Assembly (NCBI RefSeq): GCF_000230895.2
Contig: NC_016604.1
Coordinates: 5,456,001-5,520,000 of the forward strand
Source of the DNA: Mycolicibacterium rhodesiae NBB3
GTDB lineage: Bacteria; Actinomycetota; Actinomycetes; Mycobacteriales; Mycobacteriaceae
Direction of reading: 5' to 3'
Length of the DNA: 64,000 nucleotides
The translations under genes were made by a program, and so were the position numbers. Position 1 is the stretch's first letter, and each line of letters opens with the position of its first letter. Below the pieces are notes generated by a model that saw only the letters and a list, made by a program, of their open reading frames with translations, had not been told where the DNA came from and made no database searches. Positions 28,553-35,824 of this stretch are shown piece after piece.

Positions 28553-29192
28553 GTGGACCGGGCGCTTTCTTGGCCGCCAGTTCCGCGGGCGACGGAGGCG
28601 CCTCGGTTGTCGGGGCCGGTGTCAGCGTCGTGGGGGTTCGACGCCATGGTGGACGACGGCGACGTCGCTGATGGCGCGACGTCTCGGAGTTCTCGAGCCG
28701 CTCGACGATGTAACGGACGACCGCGCCGGGGTTACGCCGGTTGGTGTTGACCCGCAGTGTGGCCACCCGCCGGTACAGCGGAACGCGTTGAGTCATCAGC
28801 GCTTTGAATTTCTCGCCGCGGTCAGGGCCGGCCAGCAACGGCCGCACCGTGGGTCCGCTGGTGCGGCGTACGCCCTCCGCGGCGTTGATCTCCAGGTAGA
28901 TGACGGTGTGGCCGGCGAGCGCGTCGCGGACACCCGCGGTTGTCACTGCTCCCCCGCCGAGGGACAGCACTCCGTCGTGGGTCTTCAGCGCGGACCGGAT
29001 GACGTTCTCCTCGATGCGACGGAACTCTTCTTCACCGTCGGTGGCGAAGATGTCGGCGATGGTGCGGCCGGTGGTCTCCTCGATCGCGGCGTCGGTGTCG
29101 AGCAGCGTGAGATTCATCGCCTTGGCCAGCCGACGGCCGATCGTCGACTTACCCGATCCGGGCAATCCGATCAGGACGGCTTTCGGCGCCAT
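28545..29192 (-). CDS. aroK: Shikimate kinase with C-terminal extension
   Basis: A 215-residue shikimate kinase. P-loop GLPGSGKST lies at residues 9-17, the shikimate-binding Asp and Arg in LLDTDAAIE and EEEFRRIE, GGGAV at about 79-83 and the lid Arg in GPTVRPLLAG. M. tuberculosis AroK has 176 residues. Here about 45 extra residues rich in Arg, then Pro/Thr/Ala, follow the core from about residue 170. ATG 29192 overlaps the aroC stop by one base (TGATG); the longer open frame to 29408 lies in aroC and is rejected. Confidence 0.94.
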   Translation of the reverse strand: MAPKAVLIGLPGSGKSTIGRRLAKAMNLTLLDTDAAIEETTGRTIADIFATDGEEEFRRIEENVIRSALKTHDGVLSLGGGAVTTAGVRDALAGHTVIYLEINAAEGVRRTSGPTVRPLLAGPDRGEKFKALMTQRVPLYRRVATLRVNTNRRNPGAVVRYIVERLENSETSRHQRRRRRPPWRRTPTTLTPAPTTEAPPSPAELAAKKAPGPHA

Positions 29193-30439
29193 CAGCCCGG
29201 CGCCTGCACCGGCTGCGCTGTGCTGATTCCCGGGTCGCTTCGCTTCTGCCCGCCGGCAGGTTCGCGCTCGGTGACCGCCCGCAGGTAGTTGTCGACGTTG
29301 GCACGCGTCTCGGTCAGGGAGTCGCCACCGAACTTCTCCAGGGTCGCGCGCGCCAGCACCAGTGCCACCATGGTCTCGACGACGACACCTGCGGCGGGCA
29401 CCGCGCACACGTCGGAGCGCTGATGGATCGCGACGGCCTCGTCGCCGGTAGCCATGTCGACAGTGGCCAACGCCCGCGGCACGGTCGAGATCGGCTTCAT
29501 CGCCGCCCGTACTCGCAGCGGCTGACCGTTGGTCATCCCGCCTTCCAGACCGCCGGCCCGGTTCGTCGAACGCATCACACCGTCGGCGCCGGGGTACATC
29601 TCGTCGTGCGCGACGCTGCCGCGACGGCGTGCCGTTTCGAAGCCGTCGCCGATCTCCACACCCTTGATGGCCTGGATGCCCATCACCGCGCCGGCCAGTT
29701 GGCTGTCGAGGCGGTTGTCACCGCTGGTGAACGAGCCGAGTCCGACGGGCAGGCCGTGGACCACGACCTCGACGATTCCGCCGAGTGTGTCACCGTCCTT
29801 CTTGGCGGCCTCGATCTCGGCGATCATCGACTGCGCGGCCGCCTCATCGAAGGCGCGCACGGGGCTCTCATCGATGGCCGGCAGATCGGAGAACTGTGGC
29901 GGCGGCCCGTCATAGGGTTTCGACGCGCCGATCGAGATGACATGCGACAGCACCTCGACGCCGAGCGCCTCCCGCAGCAGCGCCCTGGCGAAGGTACCGG
30001 CCGCGACCCGGGCGGCCGTCTCGCGCGCGCTGGCGCGCTCCAGCACGGGTCGAGCGTCGTCGAAGCCGTATTTGAGCATGCCCGCGTAGTCGGCGTGGCC
30101 CGGCCGCGGCCGCGTCAGCGGGGCGTTGCGGGCGCTCTCCGCGAGCACGGCCTCGTCGACGGGGTCGGCCGCCATCACCGTCTCCCACTTCGGCCACTCG
30201 GTGTTGCCGACTTCGATGGCGATCGGACCACCCAGCGTGACGCCGTGGCGCACGCCGGCGAGCATCGTGACCTGGTCTTGCTCGAATTTCATCCGGGCGC
30301 CGCGGCCGTAACCCAGCCGCCGCCGGGCCAGCTGCCCGGCGATGTCGTCGGTGGTGACGTGGACGCCGGCGATCATGCCTTCGACCACCGCCACCAAGGC
30401 GCGGCCGTGTGATTCACCAGCTGTAGTCCATCGCAACAC
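29192..30439 (-). CDS. aroC: Chorismate synthase
   Basis: A 415-residue FMN-dependent chorismate synthase removing phosphate from EPSP. The N-terminus LRWTTAGESHG, the RRRLGYGRGARMKFE region, RPGHADYAG and the C-terminal signature (RSDVCAVPAAGVVVE) are all present. The tail runs about 15 residues beyond M. tuberculosis AroC. GTG at 30439 aligns with the orthologue start MLRW; an ATG at 30448 adds three residues and cannot be excluded. An open frame continues to 31882 but is antisense to the nitrile hydratase genes. Confidence 0.95.
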   Translation of the reverse strand: MLRWTTAGESHGRALVAVVEGMIAGVHVTTDDIAGQLARRRLGYGRGARMKFEQDQVTMLAGVRHGVTLGGPIAIEVGNTEWPKWETVMAADPVDEAVLAESARNAPLTRPRPGHADYAGMLKYGFDDARPVLERASARETAARVAAGTFARALLREALGVEVLSHVISIGASKPYDGPPPQFSDLPAIDESPVRAFDEAAAQSMIAEIEAAKKDGDTLGGIVEVVVHGLPVGLGSFTSGDNRLDSQLAGAVMGIQAIKGVEIGDGFETARRRGSVAHDEMYPGADGVMRSTNRAGGLEGGMTNGQPLRVRAAMKPISTVPRALATVDMATGDEAVAIHQRSDVCAVPAAGVVVETMVALVLARATLEKFGGDSLTETRANVDNYLRAVTEREPAGGQKRSDPGISTAQPVQAPG

Positions 30440-30468
30440 GCGTCCCATCTTCCCATAGCGCGCTCCCT

Positions 30469-30521
30469 GCGATTTCGGTGCGGATACCGTCGCTGAGCGG
30501 CCGTTCGCGCGCCGAAATCGC
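30469..30521. repeat. Dispersed imperfect-palindrome element, copy A
   Basis: A 53-bp unit with arms GCGATTTCGGTGC (30469-30481) and GCGCCGAAATCGC (30509-30521), 12 of 13 pairing, and the core GTCGCTGAGCG. A second copy with the same arms and core is at 55928-55981. Here it lies in the divergent region between aroC and the nitrile hydratase operon, about 30 bp from the aroC start. Confidence 0.7.
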
Positions 30522-30569
30522 AACTTCGGCGTCACGCGCGGGAAACAGGGCCGCGTCAACCTACTTTCC

Positions 30570-31082
30570 ATGGATTCACGATCCGCATTGACACTGAGCA
30601 TCGGGGTGCTCGGCGGGCTGGCGGTGGCCCTGACCGCAGAGGTCATCACCGTCCCGATTTGGGTGGTCTTCCTGACGTGGGCGTCGTTCTTCTTCGTCGG
30701 CGGCGGAGTCACCGGATGGGTGCGCTCACTGTCCAGCAATCTCGTCGGGGTGCTGATCGCGTCGGCGAGCCTGTACGCCGCCCACCTGATGGGCGGTGGC
30801 CTCTGGATGACCGCGCTTGCGGTCGGTGTCGGCAGCGCGGTGATGGTCCAGGCGTCCTGGGTGCCGCTGCTGTCGACGACGCCCGCGGTGGTCGTCGGGT
30901 TCGCGAGCACCGTGTCGACGGTCGCCGGGACCGGCAACACCATCACCGTGACGTCGATTTCGCATCCCGGACTCGTCGCGGCCATGGCGTGCCTGCTCGG
31001 TGCGTCGTTCGGGCTGCTGTCCGAATACCTGGCCAACGCCCTGACCCGTGAACCCGCGAAGGAAGGTAGCCCCGCGCAATGA
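30570..31082 (+). CDS. DUF1097 family membrane protein, first gene of the nitrile hydratase operon
   Basis: A 170-residue protein with about five hydrophobic helices, matching the DUF1097 family (inner membrane proteins of unknown function). The tail TREPAKEGSPAQ is cytoplasmic. Its stop overlaps the nthB start as ATGA (31079-31082), so it is co-translated with the enzyme. A role in nitrile, amide or metal movement is inference from this coupling. A TACTTT hexamer is immediately before the ATG and too close to serve it as a leaderless promoter. Confidence 0.75.
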   Translation: MDSRSALTLSIGVLGGLAVALTAEVITVPIWVVFLTWASFFFVGGGVTGWVRSLSSNLVGVLIASASLYAAHLMGGGLWMTALAVGVGSAVMVQASWVPLLSTTPAVVVGFASTVSTVAGTGNTITVTSISHPGLVAAMACLLGASFGLLSEYLANALTREPAKEGSPAQ

Positions 31083-31813
31083 AACTGCAGCACTATCTCG
31101 GCGGTCTGGAAGGGCTGCCCGAACCGCTGAACCTCGAGAAGCGGGTGTTCGTCGAGGACTGGGAAGAACGGATCTTCGGCATTCACGTGGCGATGATGGG
31201 ACTGTCCAACCATCTCGGGTCTGCGTTGCCGCAGTACCCGATCGACGATGTGCCGACGGCGTTCAAGGACGAGTGGACATGGGCGAGCCTGCGCACCGGC
31301 GCGGAGGCGATGAACCCCTTCGACTACTTCAAGTTCCGCTACTACGAGAAGTGGCTCGGCGGCATCACGCAGTTCTTCGTCGACCAGGGCTACATCACCG
31401 AGCACGAGTTGTCCTCGCGGCAGGCCGAATTGGCGGACGCTCCGGCGGCAACCGCGGACGGCACGAGCGCCATCGACGACCAGGTGGTCGAATACCTGCG
31501 CAAGGGTGACAGTCCGCGCCGCGACGTCGCTCATCCGAAGTTCGCAGTCGGTGATCGGGTTCGGATCACCAACGTGCCCGCGGCGGCGCATACCCGGTTG
31601 CCCGGTTATCTGCGGGCGCGCGAAGGCACCATCGAGCGGATCTTCGAAGGTGACTACGGCTACTTCGTGCACACCGGCGACGGTATCGGCGATCCGATGC
31701 CCATCTACATCGTTGCCTTCTCCCCCGATGAACTGTTCGGCGAACGTGCTGAGGGGGGACCACTGACGATCTATGCGGAGCTGTTCGAGGCGTACCTGGA
31801 AGGAGTTCGATGA
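31079..31813 (+). CDS. nthB: Nitrile hydratase beta subunit
   Basis: A 244-residue beta subunit. The N-terminal helix region (HYLGGLEGLPEP...FVEDWEERIFGIHVAM) and the C-terminal SH3-like barrel (FAVGDRVRITN...HTRLPGYLRAREGTIERIFEGDYGYF) are the family hallmarks. With the alpha subunit it hydrates nitriles to amides. Beta before alpha is the order typical of cobalt-type nitrile hydratases. Both ends overlap neighbours as ATGA. Confidence 0.93.
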   Translation: MKLQHYLGGLEGLPEPLNLEKRVFVEDWEERIFGIHVAMMGLSNHLGSALPQYPIDDVPTAFKDEWTWASLRTGAEAMNPFDYFKFRYYEKWLGGITQFFVDQGYITEHELSSRQAELADAPAATADGTSAIDDQVVEYLRKGDSPRRDVAHPKFAVGDRVRITNVPAAAHTRLPGYLRAREGTIERIFEGDYGYFVHTGDGIGDPMPIYIVAFSPDELFGERAEGGPLTIYAELFEAYLEGVR

Positions 31814-32430
31814 GCGACCAGTTTCAGTATCCGGCGGACCGGGAGTCGGCCAGCGCAGCGAAAGTCGCTGCGCTGGAATCACTTCTGATCGAGAAGGGCG
31901 TGATCACCGGCCAGACCGTCGACAAGGTGCTGTCGTACTTCGAATCGGAGATGACGCCGCTGAACGGACGCAAGATCGTGGTGAAGGCATGGACGGATCC
32001 CGGCTTCGCCGCACGGGTGGTCGTCGACACGCCCGCCGCGATCGCCGAACTCGATCTGCCCGAGGGCATGGCGGGCGCCGAAGGTGAGCACCTGCAGGCC
32101 GTCGCGAACACTCCCGGCGTGCACAACCTGATCATCTGCACGCTCTGCTCGTGCTTCCCGTGGCCGGTGCTCGGACTGCCGCCGTACTGGTACAAGGACC
32201 CGGTGTTCAGGTCAAGGGCCGCGCGCGAGCCTCGCAAGGTGCTCGGGGAGATCGGCGTCGACCTCCCCGCCGAGACCGAGATCAAGGTCTGGGACAGCAG
32301 CGGACACTCACGCTGGTTCGTGATTCCCGAACGCCCCTCCGACACCGATGATTTCACCGACGAGATGCTGATGGATCTGGTGACGACGGAATCGATGATG
32401 GGCGTGGCGCTCGCGGGGCCGGTCAAATGA
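31810..32430 (+). CDS. nthA: Nitrile hydratase alpha subunit, cobalt type
   Basis: A 206-residue alpha subunit carrying the metal claw CTLCSC at residues 110-115. Thr rather than Ser at position 2 is the known mark of the non-corrin cobalt type; iron enzymes have CSLCSC. Two of these Cys are oxidised to sulfenic/sulfinic acid in the active enzyme. PWPVLGLPPYWYKDP follows, as usual. Phe116 after the claw is less common than Tyr or Thr. It overlaps nthB and the accessory gene as ATGA. Confidence 0.95.
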   Translation: MSDQFQYPADRESASAAKVAALESLLIEKGVITGQTVDKVLSYFESEMTPLNGRKIVVKAWTDPGFAARVVVDTPAAIAELDLPEGMAGAEGEHLQAVANTPGVHNLIICTLCSCFPWPVLGLPPYWYKDPVFRSRAAREPRKVLGEIGVDLPAETEIKVWDSSGHSRWFVIPERPSDTDDFTDEMLMDLVTTESMMGVALAGPVK

Positions 32431-32717
32431 CGCTGCATGAGACGTGCACGACCGACCAGGCGGCGCCACAGTTCGAGCACGAATGGCAACGGCGGGCATT
32501 CGGGCTGGCTTTGGCGCTGTCGGAGTTCGGTCACTACGAGTGGAGCGACTTCCAGCAGAGCCTGATCGACACGATCGGCCGGTGGGAGCACACGCCCGAG
32601 GCCGAGCGCGGCGAGTGGGACTACTACGACCACTGGGTGACCGCGCTCGCCAAGGTGGTCGACGACCACCATCTGTTGACCAATCCGGCGATCGCGAACG
32701 GAGACGACCATGACTGA
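32427..32717 (+). CDS. Nitrile hydratase accessory (activator) protein
   Basis: A 96-residue small acidic protein with the pattern FEHEWQRRAFGLALALSE, then FQQSLIDTIGRWE and YYDHWVTALAKVV. This resembles both the beta-subunit N-terminus and the cobalt-enzyme activators (P14K/NhlE type) that swap cobalt into the alpha subunit. Its tail is Asp/His-rich. It overlaps nthA by 4 bp and the following gene by 8 bp. Confidence 0.88.
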   Translation: MTLHETCTTDQAAPQFEHEWQRRAFGLALALSEFGHYEWSDFQQSLIDTIGRWEHTPEAERGEWDYYDHWVTALAKVVDDHHLLTNPAIANGDDHD

Positions 32718-32919
32718 GGCCCGGCCGATCAGTGCCGCACGCATCGATGTCAGCGCCGTGGCGGCCGCCGCCTGGCTGACCGGAACCGCGTTCTTAGCGC
32801 TACTGGTGCTGTACGTGGTCGGACTGGATCAGGGCGCCACGTCAATCCTCGGCTCGGACACCCACATTCACGAATTCGTCCACGACGCGCGGCACCTGCT
32901 GGGCTATCCCTGTCACTGA
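32710..32919 (+). CDS. CbtB-like small cobalt-uptake membrane protein
   Basis: A 69-residue protein with one transmembrane helix (about residues 16-38) and a His-rich C-terminus (HIHEFVHDARHLLGYPCH), the signature of CbtB, the small partner of the predicted cobalt transporter CbtAB. The usual CbtA gene is absent next to it. Tight 8-bp overlap with the accessory gene suggests it supplies cobalt for the nitrile hydratase. Its 3' end overlaps convergent TetR by 7 bp. Confidence 0.82.
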   Translation: MTEARPISAARIDVSAVAAAAWLTGTAFLALLVLYVVGLDQGATSILGSDTHIHEFVHDARHLLGYPCH

Positions 32920-33518
32920 TCGATCGCCAGGCTGTCCAGGACGCGGCCGATCTCGGCGAGGGCCTGCCGCTGCGCGGTCCTCTGGTCGTCGGCCCGCGCC
33001 ACGATCATCGCCACCTCGCAGGTCGCACCGAAGAGGAAGTGAGCGAGCGGGCCGGGCGGTCGCGCGGCGATGCGTCCGGCGTCCACCGCACGGGAGATCG
33101 CCAGTTCCATCATGTCCAGCAGCGGGGCCTCGAGCCGGCGGATACCCTCCCAGCCGATCGCCGCGGGTGCATCCAGCAGGACGATGCGCTGCAGTCCGGG
33201 GTCCAGACATTCGTCGAGGAAGGCGCGGCTCGCGGCCTTGAAGGCGTCCCACGGGTCCTTCTTGCGGGTGTAGGCGGTCGCGAGGGGAGTCGTCATACGG
33301 TCGATTTCGCGGCTGAACACGGCCTCGAACAGCTGCCGCTTACCGTCGAAGTGGTGGTAGACGGCACCCTTCGTCATGCCGGCGCGCGCCGCCACCGCAT
33401 CGAGCGACGTCGCCTCATAGCCGTCGCGTGCGAACAGTTCGCGCGCGGCGTCGACGAGCGCAGCGGTCGTCGCCTCGGTGCGCTGCGCCTGAGTACGTTT
33501 GGCTACCCGTGTCGCCAC
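32913..33518 (-). CDS. TetR-family transcriptional regulator
   Basis: A 201-residue regulator. The helix-turn-helix (TSLDAVAARAGMTKGAVYHHFDGKRQLFEAVF) is at about residues 35-66, followed by an all-helical ligand domain (PWDAFKAASRAFLDECLDPGL and on). GTG at 33518 has a TATGGT hexamer (minus, 33525-33530) six bases upstream, fitting a leaderless mRNA. It could control the upstream SnoaL-DUF3237 genes or the convergent nitrile hydratase operon. Confidence 0.88.
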   Translation of the reverse strand: MATRVAKRTQAQRTEATTAALVDAARELFARDGYEATSLDAVAARAGMTKGAVYHHFDGKRQLFEAVFSREIDRMTTPLATAYTRKKDPWDAFKAASRAFLDECLDPGLQRIVLLDAPAAIGWEGIRRLEAPLLDMMELAISRAVDAGRIAARPPGPLAHFLFGATCEVAMIVARADDQRTAQRQALAEIGRVLDSLAIDQ

Positions 33519-33555
33519 GGGCCGACCATAGCCCAACACCACTACCGGATGCTGG

Positions 33556-34047
33556 TCACAACACCCGATAGATGCGGTAGTCGATGTGGTTGGGCGACAG
33601 GACGTTGTAGCCGACGGCGACCAGCTCGGACAGCCACGCGTAGCGTTCGTCTGCGGTCTCGAACGTCGGCGTGGTCCGCACATAGGTCTGGTCGAACGGC
33701 AGCACCTCGCCGGCGGCGAGCCGCTGCAGCCCGTCGGCGGGGACCTTGATGATCCCGCGCGCCTCGTAGTGGATCAGCACGCCGTCGTGGGTCTTCAGGG
33801 TGGCGCGGACGTCGACGCGGCCCGCCCCGTCGCCGCCGACCAGCAGCCAGTCGCCACCGCCGGGCAGGACCTCTCCCTGCAGTCGAGGCCCGTCGATGAC
33901 GCCGCCCGTCGTGATGAAGGTCATCCGCGCACCGACCGGTGTCGTGATCGGTTGCGCGGGAGCGAGATCGACGTGCATGTCGAAGAGGTACTCGACCGGC
34001 AATGTGTCGATCAGCGGCAACTGGTCGACCGGGGCTACCGCCGTCAT
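33556..34047 (-). CDS. DUF3237 family protein
   Basis: A 163-residue single-domain beta-barrel-type protein matching DUF3237 (LPLIDTLPVEYLFDMHVDLAPAQPI, then GGVIDGPRLQGEVLPGGGDW, and the VRTTPTFETADERYAWL end). Function is unproven; homologues are often beside genes for degradation of aromatic or lactone compounds. The ATG overlaps the SnoaL-like stop as ATGA, so the two are one translational unit. Confidence 0.82.
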   Translation of the reverse strand: MTAVAPVDQLPLIDTLPVEYLFDMHVDLAPAQPITTPVGARMTFITTGGVIDGPRLQGEVLPGGGDWLLVGGDGAGRVDVRATLKTHDGVLIHYEARGIIKVPADGLQRLAAGEVLPFDQTYVRTTPTFETADERYAWLSELVAVGYNVLSPNHIDYRIYRVL

Positions 34048-34427
34048 GCGGTCACGCCCAGCGCTGCCTGCACCTGCGCGGCGTCGACGAAGGTGTCCTT
34101 GCGGGCGACGAGCCCGTCCGGCGACACGTTGACCACGTCGAGGCAGTCGAAGCGGATGTCGCCGGAGATCAGGGCCCAGTCGAGAATCCAATGGTCCTCG
34201 CCGAAGATCACGCGGTAGGTCTGGAACGTGAAATCGGGGAACTGGGCGAAGATCTCGGCGAAGGTGTCCCTGACCGCGTCGCGGCCGACGACGGGTTCAC
34301 CACCCATATGCATCCAGAATCGGGTGTCCGGCGTGTGCAACGCCACAATGGCGTCGGGATCGTGAGCCGCCCACGCGGCGAAGTAGCGCTCAGATATTGC
34401 TGGCAGGTCTTGCTGTCTTATTTGCAT
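34044..34427 (-). CDS. SnoaL-like / NTF2-fold protein
   Basis: A 127-residue NTF2-fold protein (SERYFAAWAAHDPDAIVALHTPDTRFWMH, then FAEIFAQFPDFTF), typical of SnoaL-like cyclases, isomerases or binding proteins; no specific reaction can be assigned. ATG 34427 is preferred over an in-frame ATG at 34441 because a TAGGTT -10 (minus, 34444-34449) would start transcription near 34437. First gene of a likely SnoaL-DUF3237-TetR unit. Confidence 0.78.
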   Translation of the reverse strand: MQIRQQDLPAISERYFAAWAAHDPDAIVALHTPDTRFWMHMGGEPVVGRDAVRDTFAEIFAQFPDFTFQTYRVIFGEDHWILDWALISGDIRFDCLDVVNVSPDGLVARKDTFVDAAQVQAALGVTA

Positions 34428-34462
34428 ACTCTGAGTATGCATTAACCTACTTGGAGTATGCA
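34423..34462. promoter_or_regulatory. Palindromic operator at the SnoaL-like gene promoter
   Basis: A perfect palindrome TGCATACTCTGAGTATGCA (34423-34441, 9-bp arms around one base) overlaps the start codon and transcription start. A second degenerate copy with the intact half-site GAGTATGCA lies at 34444-34462 and covers the -10. The size and spacing suit a TetR dimer pair. Confidence 0.7.
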
Positions 34463-34471
34463 AGGGGTCGC

Positions 34472-34897
34472 TCACACCATGACGGGCGCCGCGGCTAGGG
34501 CCGCCGTCACGCACATCGACGGCCCGTGTGGCACGGTTCTCACCGCGCTGCCCAGCTTGACGACGATGGCCCAGGCCGCCGTCACCAGCGGCGCAGCCAG
34601 TGCGGCGAGCACCCATACGTCGACGCCGAATGCACCGGTCAGCGCCCCGATTCCGATCGCGAGCTTGACGTCCCCGGCGCCCATCGCCGCCGGGGCGATC
34701 AGGTGCAGCGCGAGGTAGATCGCGAACAGCGTTGCGGCACCGGCGAAAGCAGGCACACCGTGGCCCGTCGCGGCGGCCCAGGCCAGAACCGCGACCGCAC
34801 CGGGCACCGTCAACCAATTCGGCAGCCGCCGCTGTGTGACGTCATACCAGCAGAGCACGACGAACCAGACCAGCACGCAGATACTCCCCGCCCCCAT
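34472..34897 (-). CDS. A24-family prepilin peptidase
   Basis: A 141-residue membrane aspartic peptidase with about five helices. The catalytic Asp residues are Asp19 (WYDVTQRRLPNW) and Asp76 in GAGDVK. It lacks the long N-terminal Cys-containing methyltransferase domain of full PilD, like M. tuberculosis Rv2551c. It would process prepilin-like leaders such as Flp/Tad pilins; no pilin gene is in the window. Confidence 0.88.
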   Translation of the reverse strand: MGAGSICVLVWFVVLCWYDVTQRRLPNWLTVPGAVAVLAWAAATGHGVPAFAGAATLFAIYLALHLIAPAAMGAGDVKLAIGIGALTGAFGVDVWVLAALAAPLVTAAWAIVVKLGSAVRTVPHGPSMCVTAALAAAPVMV

Positions 34898-35035
34898 ACC
34901 TCGAGGTTAAGGCCGCGCGACGCGCCCCCCGGTCACCAACTTCACCGTGCGGCATAGTCGAGTGCGTGCTCGCTGTGAGCGGGTACGTCACGATCGTGCT
35001 CGTCACTGTGGCGTGTATCGGCGCCGCGCGGTCGA

Positions 35036-35824
35036 CTAGCGGTCGTCGATCGCCGCCCGCATCGCGTCCCTGGGCGCAGGCAGGCCCGTGAACTGTTCGA
35101 CTTGGGCGAAGGCCTGGTTCAGCAGCATCTCCAGACCGCTGATCACCCTCCCGCCCGCGGCCTCGACGGCCGCCGCCAGCGGGGTGGGCCACGGATCGTA
35201 GATCGCGTCCAGCAGAACGGGCACCGCGGCCAGCGTGTCGACGTGCGCCGCAGCGACGTCGGCGGGGATGGTGCTGACGACCACATCGATGTCGGTCAGC
35301 GGTGTGCCCAACTCGATCCAACGCGCCTGCGCACCGACACTCGCCGCGAGCGCCAGCAGCGGCTCCGCTTTGTCCCTGTTGCGCGCGACGACCGAAATAT
35401 CCTGCACGCCAAGCTCTGCCAGACCCACAACCACGGCTGGCGCGGTACCGCCCGAACCGAGCACTGCTGCTCTACCCGACGCCTGTCCCAACGCGCCCGT
35501 GACGCCGTCGACATCGGTGTTGTCGGCACGCCATCCGTTGTCCGAGCGCACCAGAGTATTGGCCGAGCCCACCAATTCGGCACGTGGAGTGCGTTCGTCG
35601 GCGAATCGCAATGCCGCGAACTTGCCGGGCATCGTCACCGACACACCCACCCACTCGGGACCGAAGTCGCCTACCAGAACGGGTAACTGATCCGCGGTGC
35701 ACTCGATCCGCTCATAGGTCCAGCCGTCCAAGCCGAGGGCGCGGTAGGCGGCGAGATGCAGCTGCGGTGATCGGGAATGCGCGATGGGTGACCCGAGTAC
35801 AGCGGCCTTGCGTGCGGCGATCAC
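35036..35824 (-). CDS. aroE: Shikimate dehydrogenase
   Basis: A 262-residue NADP-type shikimate dehydrogenase. The substrate-binding SRSP (about residues 18-21), catalytic Lys in SVTMPGKFAA, catalytic Asp in NTDVDG, and the dinucleotide motif VLGSGGTAPA are present. GTG start overlaps the mltG stop (GTGA). With the aroC-K-B-Q block it makes this window rich in shikimate genes. Confidence 0.95.
   Translation of the reverse strand: MIAARKAAVLGSPIAHSRSPQLHLAAYRALGLDGWTYERIECTADQLPVLVGDFGPEWVGVSVTMPGKFAALRFADERTPRAELVGSANTLVRSDNGWRADNTDVDGVTGALGQASGRAAVLGSGGTAPAVVVGLAELGVQDISVVARNRDKAEPLLALAASVGAQARWIELGTPLTDIDVVVSTIPADVAAAHVDTLAAVPVLLDAIYDPWPTPLAAAVEAAGGRVISGLEMLLNQAFAQVEQFTGLPAPRDAMRAAIDDR

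Noticed and set aside
30440..30569. Cobalamin or cobalt riboswitch before the nitrile hydratase operon
   Set aside because: Only 130 bp, mostly taken by the palindromic repeat; no B12-box-like conserved core was found.
30440..31882. Long open frame continuing upstream of aroC on the minus strand
   Set aside because: It is antisense to the nitrile hydratase genes and has no chorismate synthase similarity; GC-rich codon bias keeps the frame open. aroC orthologues start at LRWTTAGESHG.
34898..35035. Small plus-strand coding possibility between prepilin peptidase and aroE
   Set aside because: A short Val-rich frame exists but has no stop in the gap, no ribosome-binding site and runs antisense into aroE.
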